A DNA stretch of 9,763 nucleotides from an uncultured Eubacteriales bacterium (GTDB lineage Bacteria > Bacillota > Clostridia > Oscillospirales > Oscillospiraceae): contig URWG01000061.1 in NCBI GenBank assembly GCA_900551495.1, forward strand, positions 1 to 9,763, written 5' to 3'. Below, piece by piece: positions 1 to 5,359 of this stretch. The notes under the pieces were generated by a model. The model saw nothing but the letters and a program-made list of their open reading frames with translations. It was not told the origin of the DNA and did no database searches. Position numbers and translations under genes: made by a program. How positions within the stretch are numbered: position 1 is the stretch's first letter; every line of letters starts with the position of its first letter.

Positions 1-30
1 AGCGTGCCGAAAAGGGTTTTTCGACACGCT
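1..30. other. imperfect hairpin at the window edge
   Basis: AGCGTG at 1-6 pairs with CACGCT at 25-30. After one mismatch (C7 with A24) the stem continues as CGAAAA against TTTTCG. It sits just before the 33-64 terminator hairpin. It may be part of a tandem terminator for a rightward gene ending left of the window, or the end of something cut off. No U-rich tail follows directly on either strand, so its role is unknown. Confidence 0.35.
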
Positions 31-32
31 GG

Positions 33-70
33 AAAACCGAGCCGCCCTACAGCGGCTCGGTTTTATTATA
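33..70. terminator. rho-independent terminator, probably bidirectional
   Basis: A perfect 13-bp stem pairs AAAACCGAGCCGC (33-45) with GCGGCTCGGTTTT (52-64), with a 6-base loop. On the minus strand it begins about 12 bases after the nfnB stop codon, so it should end the nfnAB transcript. On the plus strand the stem is followed by a T-rich tail (61-70), so it could also end a convergent gene lying left of the window. Confidence 0.85.
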
Positions 71-76
71 GTTCAG

Positions 77-1459
77 TTATTTATGAAAGCTTGCGTCGAT
101 TGCGGCGGCAGCCTTCTTGCCCGCGCCCATGGCGAGGATGACCGTTGCGGCGCCCGTTACGGCATCGCCGCCGGCATAGACGCCCTCACGGGTGGTCATG
201 TTCTCCTCGTTGACGACAAGGCAGCCCTTCTTGTTGGTTTCCAGTCCCGGGGTCGTAGAGCGGATGAGCGGGTTCGGAGAGGTGCCGAGCGCCATAATGA
301 CGGTATCGACTGCCAGCGTAAACGCGCTGTTCGGAATCTCGACCGGACGGCGGCGACCGGAGGCGTCAGGCTCACCCAACTCCATGCGGACACATTCCAT
401 CGCGCCGACACGACCGTTACCGTCGTCCAGCAGCTTTGTGGGGTTGCAGAGGGTGCAAAGCTCAATGCCCTCCTCCTTCGCGTGGTGCAGCTCCTCCAGA
501 CGGGCGGGCATTTCCGCTTCGCCGCGGCGATAGACGATGTACACATGCTCCGCGCCCAAACGCTTGGCGCAGCGGGCGGCATCCATTGCGACGTTGCCGC
601 CGCCGACGACTGCGACCGCCTGGGAGACGATCACGGGCGTGTCGCTTTCCTCGTTGTAGGCTTTCATCAGATTGATACGGGTCAGATATTCGTTTGCGGA
701 CATGACGCCCTTGAGCGCCTCGCCCGGGATGTGCATAAACATCGGAAGTCCCGCGCCCGAGCCGACAAAGATTGCTTTGTAGCCCATCTCAAACAGCTCG
801 TCGATGGAAAGCACCTTGCCGATGACCATGTTGGTCATGACCTCAACGCCCATTGCCTCAAGCTTCTTGATCTCGTTGGCAACGATCGCCTTCGGCAGAC
901 GGAATTCGGGGATACCGTAAACCAGCACGCCGCCGGCGGTATGCAGCGCCTCAAAAACGGAGACGGCATAGCCCTTCTTGGCAAGCTCGCTGGCGCAGGT
1001 CAGACCCGCAGGACCGGAGCCGACGACTGCAACGCGGATGCCGTTGCTCTCGGGCTTTTCGGGCATTTTGTTGATATTTTCGCGATACCAGTCGGCGACA
1101 AAGCGCTCCAGCCGACCGATGGCGACGGGTTCGCCCTTCACGCCGCGGATGCACTTGCTCTCGCACTGGCTCTCCTGCGGGCAGACACGACCGGACAGCG
1201 CGGGAAGCGCGTTAGTCGAGGTGATGATCTCATAAGCTGCGGCAAAGTCACCCTCGGCGACCTTGGCGATGAACTCGGGAATGCGGATATTGACGGGGCA
1301 GCCGCCGACGCACATCGGCTTCTTGCAGTTGAGGCAGCGCTTGGCCTCCTCCACTGCCATTTCGGCGGTGTAGCCAAGAGAAACCTCCTTAAAATTCTTA
1401 TTGCGGACGTTGGCGTCCTGCTCCGGCATGGGAGTCTTGGTCATGGACATATTCGGCAT
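77..1459 (-). CDS. nfnB: NfnB-like large subunit of bifurcating ferredoxin:NADP oxidoreductase (GltD-like)
   Basis: This 460-residue cytoplasmic flavoprotein belongs to the family often annotated as glutamate synthase small subunit. The N-terminal cysteines fit two [4Fe-4S] clusters: C42, C45, C50, C54 (CLNCKKPMCVGGCP), then C93, C99, C103. An FAD-binding GSGPAG lies at 147-152, a second dinucleotide fold VVGGGNVAMD at 284-293, and a C-terminal GGDAVTGAATV segment completes the FAD site. Glutamate synthase is unlikely because no large subunit adjoins it. Instead it lies 14 bases after nfnA, the small subunit of NfnAB. In that family the complex couples NADPH, NAD+ and ferredoxin by flavin-based electron bifurcation, with the large subunit holding the bifurcating FAD and NADP(H) site. 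The start at 1459 is supported by GGGAGG eight to nine bases upstream. Length fits known NfnB proteins (about 460-470). Bifurcation itself is inferred from the family and the pairing. Confidence 0.88.
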   Translation of the reverse strand: MPNMSMTKTPMPEQDANVRNKNFKEVSLGYTAEMAVEEAKRCLNCKKPMCVGGCPVNIRIPEFIAKVAEGDFAAAYEIITSTNALPALSGRVCPQESQCESKCIRGVKGEPVAIGRLERFVADWYRENINKMPEKPESNGIRVAVVGSGPAGLTCASELAKKGYAVSVFEALHTAGGVLVYGIPEFRLPKAIVANEIKKLEAMGVEVMTNMVIGKVLSIDELFEMGYKAIFVGSGAGLPMFMHIPGEALKGVMSANEYLTRINLMKAYNEESDTPVIVSQAVAVVGGGNVAMDAARCAKRLGAEHVYIVYRRGEAEMPARLEELHHAKEEGIELCTLCNPTKLLDDGNGRVGAMECVRMELGEPDASGRRRPVEIPNSAFTLAVDTVIMALGTSPNPLIRSTTPGLETNKKGCLVVNEENMTTREGVYAGGDAVTGAATVILAMGAGKKAAAAIDASFHK

Positions 1460-1473
1460 AGTTTTCTCCTCCC

Positions 1474-2328
1474 TTACTGAATCAGCGCCCTGCCGAGCTT
1501 TTCCATGCGGCAGATGTGGTTCTTTTCGTCCTCGGCTTCCTGGTCGCGGTAGACGCCGTTACGGTTCATCAGCTCGGCAAAATCGACCTGATGCCCGTCG
1601 AAATCGGGACCGTCCACGCAGGCGAATTTGACCTCGCCGCCGACGGTAACACGGCAGCCGCCGCACATACCCGTGCCATCGACCATGATGGGGTTGAGGG
1701 AAACGGTGGTCTTTACGCCGAAAGGCTCGGTGGTCTTGGCAACGAACTTCATCATCGGGATCGGACCGATCGCCAAAACTTCGTCGTATTGGTTGCCAGC
1801 CTCAAGAAGCTGCTGCAGCTTGACGGTAACAAAGCCGTGCTCGCCATAGGAGCCGTCGTCCGTCATCAGATAGAGATTGTCGCTGGCGGCGCGGAACTCG
1901 TCCTCAAGGATGACAATATCCTTGTTGCGGAAGCCGACAATGACATCGACCTCGCAGCCGGCGTCCTTAAACGCCTGCGCGGACGGCAGCGCAATGGCAC
2001 AGCCGACACCGCCGCCGACGACGCACACCCGCTTCAGCCCCTCTGTCTTAGTGGGTTTGCCGAGCGGACCGACAAAGTCGTGCAGATAATCGCCGACCTC
2101 AAGCGCACCGAGCATCTTCGTGGTCAGACCGACCTTTTGGAAGATGATGGTGACGGTCCCCTTCTCACGGTCGTAGCCGGCAATGGTCAGCGGCACGCGC
2201 TCGCCCTTGTCGTCGATGCGGAAGATGATGAACTGACCTGCCTGCGCCTTTTTTGCGACAAACGGCGCTTCGATCTCAAGCAGCGTTACCGCAGCGTTCA
2301 GTTCTTTTTTACGAACGATTTTGAACAT
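1474..2328 (-). CDS. nfnA: NfnA-like small subunit (PyrK/sulfide dehydrogenase-like FAD, NAD and [2Fe-2S] protein)
   Basis: This 284-residue protein is a ferredoxin-reductase-like flavoprotein. The FAD-binding RVPLTIAGYD is at 44-53, a nucleotide-binding VVGGGVGCA at 103-111, and a C-terminal cluster motif is D217-x4-C222-x2-C225-x11-C237. PyrK, the dihydroorotate dehydrogenase subunit, has Cys at the first position; here it is Asp. As I recall, an Asp ligand is also seen in the Thermotoga NfnA structure, so NfnA fits better than PyrK. No pyrD is nearby, and nfnB follows 14 bases downstream. In NfnAB this subunit carries the NAD(H) site and passes electrons between NAD(H) and the large subunit. 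The start at 2328 (MFKIVRKKEL) is chosen because AAAGGA lies eight bases upstream. An ATG three codons earlier directly abuts that site, and an ATG at 2367 falls inside the -10 box. Confidence 0.88.
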   Translation of the reverse strand: MFKIVRKKELNAAVTLLEIEAPFVAKKAQAGQFIIFRIDDKGERVPLTIAGYDREKGTVTIIFQKVGLTTKMLGALEVGDYLHDFVGPLGKPTKTEGLKRVCVVGGGVGCAIALPSAQAFKDAGCEVDVIVGFRNKDIVILEDEFRAASDNLYLMTDDGSYGEHGFVTVKLQQLLEAGNQYDEVLAIGPIPMMKFVAKTTEPFGVKTTVSLNPIMVDGTGMCGGCRVTVGGEVKFACVDGPDFDGHQVDFAELMNRNGVYRDQEAEDEKNHICRMEKLGRALIQ

Positions 2329-2365
2329 GGTATTCATCCTTTCAGCGTTTTGCTTAACCGCTTGC

Positions 2366-2393
2366 ATTATAGCACAAATTCCAGAAATATCAA
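2366..2393 (-). promoter_or_regulatory. sigma-A-like promoter of nfnAB
   Basis: Read on the minus strand, TTGATA (2388-2393) and a perfect TATAAT (2366-2371) are separated by 16 bases, with a TG one base before the -10 (extended -10). The -35 box overlaps the gluQ stop codon. Transcription would start near 2359, about 30 bases before the nfnA start. No terminator is visible between gluQ and nfnA, so readthrough from the LCP-gluQ unit is also possible. Confidence 0.8.
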
Positions 2394-3310
2394 CCGATTG
2401 CGGTAAAAATCGGGATATTTTCCTGCCTGATTTTTTCCCAACGGAAGTAAGGCAGCAGCTCCTGCGGCGTAACGGGGAACGGTGCGTCGATCAGTCCCGC
2501 GGCAAAGGCAAGCAAGCCGATCAGCTCCTGCGGACTGCGGGTCTGTCGGAGGTGCGCCATGTCAAGGCCCTTCTCCCGTTTGCTCAGACGCCGACCGTCC
2601 GACGCAACGAGCAGCGGGACATGATAAAATTGCGGCACGGGAAAGCCGAGCTGCCGATCCAGCCAAATCTGACGCGGCGTGGAGTCCAAAAGGTCACAGC
2701 CGCGCACGACCTCGGTCACGCCGCCGTCCGCATCGTCGCACACGACCGCGAGCTGATAGGCGTACACACCGTCGGAGCGCCGCAGGATAAAATCGCCGCA
2801 TTCGGTCGCCAAATTCTGCCGCACCGTGCCGAACACGCCGTCCCGAAACGAAACCGTCTCCTCCGACACGCGGACGCGCCATGCGGGGGGACGCGTCTGC
2901 CGTGCCCGCTGTGCCTGCGTGAGGTTGCGGCAGGTTCCGGCGTAGATGAGCCGTCCGTCCGAGGCATGGGGCGCGGAGGCTGCGTGCAGCTCATTGCGGC
3001 TGCAATAGCACGGATAGACCGGCAGCCGCTCAAAGGCTCGGCGATAAACGGTATCGCGCGTGCTCTGCAAGGGCATTTCCGCGTCCCAGTCCAGCCCGAG
3101 CCAGTGCAGATCGTCATAGATCGCATCGATGAACTCCGCCTTGCTGCGGTCGGGGTCAAGGTCCTCAATGCGCAGCAGTAGGCTGCCGCCCTTCGAGTGG
3201 ACGGAGAGCCACGCCAGCAGCGCGGTAAAGACATTCCCGAGGTGCATCCGTCCCGAGGGGCTGGGGGCAAAGCGCCCGACAACGCGCTCAGTAGGCAATG
3301 TTGAGGTCAC
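2390..3310 (-). CDS. gluQ: glutamyl-Q tRNA(Asp) synthetase
   Basis: This protein of 306 residues resembles the catalytic half of glutamyl-tRNA synthetase without its anticodon-binding domain. In the family, GluQRS activates glutamate without tRNA and attaches it to the queuosine base at position 34 of tRNA(Asp). Seen here are VGRFAPSPSGRMHLGN (11-26) with the HIGH-type motif, RIEDLDPDRS (47-56), a zinc-site pattern C101-x-C103 with Y123 and C127, and a KMSKS-type RRLSKRE (240-246). About 306 residues matches E. coli GluQ and is too short for full GltX. A GTG start at 3310 is preferred because GGAGGT lies eight bases upstream. It overlaps the LCP gene by 23 bases, suggesting translational coupling. 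An ATG at 3400 opens a longer frame but would add about 30 residues ahead of the conserved core. No queuosine synthesis genes are in the window. Confidence 0.88.
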   Translation of the reverse strand: MTSTLPTERVVGRFAPSPSGRMHLGNVFTALLAWLSVHSKGGSLLLRIEDLDPDRSKAEFIDAIYDDLHWLGLDWDAEMPLQSTRDTVYRRAFERLPVYPCYCSRNELHAASAPHASDGRLIYAGTCRNLTQAQRARQTRPPAWRVRVSEETVSFRDGVFGTVRQNLATECGDFILRRSDGVYAYQLAVVCDDADGGVTEVVRGCDLLDSTPRQIWLDRQLGFPVPQFYHVPLLVASDGRRLSKREKGLDMAHLRQTRSPQELIGLLAFAAGLIDAPFPVTPQELLPYFRWEKIRQENIPIFTAIG

Positions 3311-4442
3311 CGTAGCCGACCTCCGTTTCGTAGGGATTGAAATAGGTGTTGATGAGTTCAAGATACGCGTCGCCTGCGTCAATGCAGACGTAAACGTCAC
3401 TTAGATAGTACGGCACAGTCTGCATCACCATTCCGTCCGTTCCGCAGAGCGCCGCAGATTCCGCCAACCACGTCAGCTCGCGGAAGGAAAGATCGGTCAA
3501 GGTGTTCTTCTCCAGCAGCGGCAGCGCCCGCAGCGCGTCGATCAGGTGCGTCGGGGATTTCCACTGCCGTACGGCTTCCATCAGAAAATCGCGCTGGACC
3601 TGCACCCGCTGCAAGTCCGCCATGGAATAGCCGGAGCGATAGCGGACCAGCCCCATCGCATTCTTGCCGTTCAAGGTCTGCTCGCCTGCTTGAAGATCAA
3701 TATAGAGATCCTGCGAGGGGTCCTCGTAGAACATATCCTGCGGAACGTTAAAATCAACGCCGCCGAACAGATCGACCAGCTCCACGAAAACGTCAAGGTC
3801 GATCAGGACATAGCCGTCGGGACGGAAGCCGACGCAATCGGCAACATAGCCCATCAGCGCGTCCATGCCATTCTCGCCCTTGCCGTTAGCGACGTAGGCA
3901 CCGTTGATTTTCTTCGGCTGATAGGTGCAGTTGACCTTGGTGTCGCGCGGGATGCTCAGAAGGCTCAGCCGGTTTGCCTCGCGGTCTACGTTCAGCAGCA
4001 TCAGCGTATCGGTCTGATTGCCCGAGGCATCCGTGCCAGCAAGCAGGATCGTTGTTGATTTTGCCTTGTGTCCCTCGCCGTTGCCGGGGCGGACGGCAAG
4101 AAAATGGAGCGCGGCGACCGTGACGGCGAGCAGAAGCAGCAGTACGAGCAGGGCTTTCCCGAGGAACCGAAGAAAACGGTGCTTCTTCTTGCGTAAGAAG
4201 CGATGCTTTTTGGCTGTCGGCGGCACATTCCCGCCGCCCTGCGGGTCAAAGTCATCTTCTATGATCGGAGCGCTGTCGTAAGGCTCGTCGTCCTCGTATT
4301 CCTCCTCAGATGAGAGCGGCTCGTCCTCATTGTACAGACAATCGGCAAACCCTCTTTCATATGGGTCCGTCTCAATCGGCGGCAGCTTTCGGAAGTCGGG
4401 ATCGCCGTTTTGAAACAGCGCGTTATTGTCTTTTTTTGCCAT
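3288..4442 (-). CDS. LytR-CpsA-Psr (LCP) family cell-wall glycopolymer ligase
   Basis: This 384-residue membrane protein belongs to a family that transfers glycopolymers such as teichoic acids or capsule from a lipid carrier to peptidoglycan. The first 80 or so residues are strongly acidic and presumably cytoplasmic. A basic stretch repeating KKHRFLR twice (about 78-91) precedes one membrane segment (about 95-117), putting the LCP domain outside. Catalytic-site signatures are GTDASGNQTDTLML (136-149), SIPRDT (163-168) with R166 and D167, and RYRSGYSMADLQRVQVQR (267-284) with the family's conserved arginines and aspartate. It ends soon after the LCP domain with no LytR_C-type extension. The start at 4442 follows AAAGGCGGTGA; an upstream ATG at 4469 lies inside the -10 box and cannot be in the transcript. 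It is the first gene of a unit with gluQ. The transferred polymer cannot be told from sequence. Confidence 0.87.
   Translation of the reverse strand: MAKKDNNALFQNGDPDFRKLPPIETDPYERGFADCLYNEDEPLSSEEEYEDDEPYDSAPIIEDDFDPQGGGNVPPTAKKHRFLRKKKHRFLRFLGKALLVLLLLLAVTVAALHFLAVRPGNGEGHKAKSTTILLAGTDASGNQTDTLMLLNVDREANRLSLLSIPRDTKVNCTYQPKKINGAYVANGKGENGMDALMGYVADCVGFRPDGYVLIDLDVFVELVDLFGGVDFNVPQDMFYEDPSQDLYIDLQAGEQTLNGKNAMGLVRYRSGYSMADLQRVQVQRDFLMEAVRQWKSPTHLIDALRALPLLEKNTLTDLSFRELTWLAESAALCGTDGMVMQTVPYYLSDVYVCIDAGDAYLELINTYFNPYETEVGYGDLNIAY
3319..3324 (-). promoter_or_regulatory. ribosome binding site deciding the gluQ GTG start
   Basis: GGAGGT on the minus strand lies within the last codons of the LCP gene, eight bases before the GTG at 3310. 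No comparable site precedes the ATG at 3400, so this fixes the gluQ start and implies initiation by ribosomes finishing the LCP gene. Confidence 0.65.
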
Positions 4443-4467
4443 ACGGTATTCACCGCCTTTCGCAGCC

Positions 4468-4496
4468 ATTGTACACTATTTTCCCCGAAAAGTAAA
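4468..4496 (-). promoter_or_regulatory. promoter of the LCP-gluQ unit
   Basis: On the minus strand TTTACT (4491-4496) and TACAAT (4468-4473) are separated by 17 bases. The start of transcription would be near 4461, leaving a leader of roughly 20 bases with an AAAGGCGG-type ribosome binding site. The -35 box is a moderate match (4 of 6). Confidence 0.6.
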
Positions 4497-4554
4497 TAAC
4501 CTCGTCGTACCGCCGCGGATTTCGGAAAAATTACAAAAATCGCGGAGATTGTTG

Positions 4555-4583
4555 TTGACAAACGAAGATAAAGCGGTTATCCT
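4555..4583 (+). promoter_or_regulatory. promoter of nrdG-nrdD-trxB
   Basis: A perfect TTGACA (4555-4560) is followed after 17 bases by TATCCT (4578-4583), a 4-of-6 match to the -10 consensus. Transcription would start near 4590, placing the two NrdR-like boxes just downstream, where a bound repressor would block initiation or escape. It is divergent from the LCP promoter; the two -35 boxes are about 58 bases apart. Confidence 0.6.
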
Positions 4584-4592
4584 GTTATAGGA

Positions 4593-4640
4593 ATACAAGA
4601 TGTTGTATCAAATGCGGGCTTCAAACACAAGATATGTTTC
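4593..4640 (+). promoter_or_regulatory. tandem NrdR-like operator boxes
   Basis: Box 1 (4593-4608, ATACAAGATGTTGTAT) is a near-palindrome with arms ATACAA and TTGTAT. Box 2 (4625-4640, ACACAAGATATGTTTC) shares its left half almost exactly and is less symmetric on the right. The boxes start exactly 32 bp apart, about three helical turns, which is the known tandem spacing for the nucleotide-sensing repressor NrdR. Their place between promoter and a ribonucleotide reductase operon fits. The nrdR gene is not in the window. Confidence 0.72.
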
Positions 4641-4667
4641 CCTCATTTTGAAACTTATGGAGGCAAT

Positions 4668-5348
4668 ATGGAGATTGCAGGGCTGCAAAAGCTGACTTTG
4701 CTGGACTTTCCGGGGAAAGTTGCCTGTACGGTTTTCCTGTCGGGCTGTAATTTCCGCTGCCCGTTCTGCCACAACGCGCCGCTGCTGAAGCCGACGCAAA
4801 CCCTCTCGGAGGACGACCTGCTGCGCTTCTTGCGGACCCGTCGGGGGCTTTTGGACGGTGTGGCGGTCACCGGCGGAGAGCCGCTGCTCTCATCGGGCTT
4901 GGAAGGGCTGCTGCGGGAGATCAAGGCGCTCGGGTTTCGGACAAAGCTCGACACAAACGGGAGCTTCCCCGACCGTCTGGAGGCGCTGCTGCGGGAGGGC
5001 GTGGTCGATTTTGTCGCAATGGACATCAAAAACGCACCGAAAAAATACGCCGATACGATCGGACGCGCGGAGATGCCCGAGGGGGTTCGGCGCAGTGCCG
5101 CGCTGCTGATGGCGGGCGATACTCCGTATGAGTTCCGCACGACCGTTGTGGACGAGCTGCACGAGCCGGAGGATTTTATCGCCGTCGGGCAGTGGCTCGC
5201 GGGCGCAAAGCAGTATTTTCTGCAATGCTACAAGGATTCCGAGAACGTTTTGCGGCGCGGACTTCACGCCCCCTCGCGGGAGAAGCTGGAACGCTGCCGC
5301 CAAACGCTGGCGCAATACATTCCGAATGTACAAATTCGCGGATTATAA
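4668..5348 (+). CDS. nrdG: anaerobic ribonucleotide reductase activating protein (radical SAM)
   Basis: This 226-residue radical-SAM enzyme cleaves S-adenosylmethionine with a [4Fe-4S] cluster to place the glycyl radical on NrdD. The cluster motif CxxxCxxC is C27, C31, C34 (CNFRCPFC), in an N-terminal segment FPGKVACTVFLSGCNFRCPF typical of this activase branch. The SAM-binding GGEP motif is at 69-72, followed by KLDTNGSFP (93-101) and a DIK motif (119-121). It is longer than E. coli NrdG (about 154) and resembles the longer activases common in Clostridia, archaea and Thermotoga. GGAGG lies four bases before the ATG, a short spacing. The stop is 11 bases before nrdD, its presumed substrate. 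It is first in an operon under the NrdR-like boxes. Confidence 0.92.
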   Translation: MEIAGLQKLTLLDFPGKVACTVFLSGCNFRCPFCHNAPLLKPTQTLSEDDLLRFLRTRRGLLDGVAVTGGEPLLSSGLEGLLREIKALGFRTKLDTNGSFPDRLEALLREGVVDFVAMDIKNAPKKYADTIGRAEMPEGVRRSAALLMAGDTPYEFRTTVVDELHEPEDFIAVGQWLAGAKQYFLQCYKDSENVLRRGLHAPSREKLERCRQTLAQYIPNVQIRGL

Positions 5349-5359
5349 GGAGAAACACT

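Noticed and set aside
77..1459. Glutamate synthase small subunit (GltD) as the function of this gene
   Set aside because: No glutamate synthase large subunit adjoins it, whereas an NfnA-type partner does. Family similarity alone explains the usual label.
83..1480. Long plus-strand open frame opposite nfnB
   Set aside because: Antisense shadow in GC-rich coding DNA. The minus-strand frame has clear FAD, NADP and iron-sulfur motifs; the plus-strand product is low-complexity in Asp, Ala, His and Arg.
1474..2328. Dihydroorotate dehydrogenase electron-transfer subunit (PyrK)
   Set aside because: No pyrD is nearby, the first cluster cysteine is Asp217, and it pairs with an NfnB-type gene.
1516..2406. 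Plus-strand open frame opposite nfnA
   Set aside because: Antisense shadow; the composition is atypical and no family motif is visible.
4501..4550. Possible inverted repeat around CCGCGGATTT and AAATCGCGG upstream of the nrd promoter
   Set aside because: The arms match only with a gap and lie outside the promoter; too weak to call an operator or riboswitch.
5192..5359. Upstream in-frame extension of NrdD by 56 residues
   Set aside because: It lies inside nrdG and lacks a ribosome binding site. The conserved ATP-cone begins at the ATG at 5360, preceded by AAGGAG.
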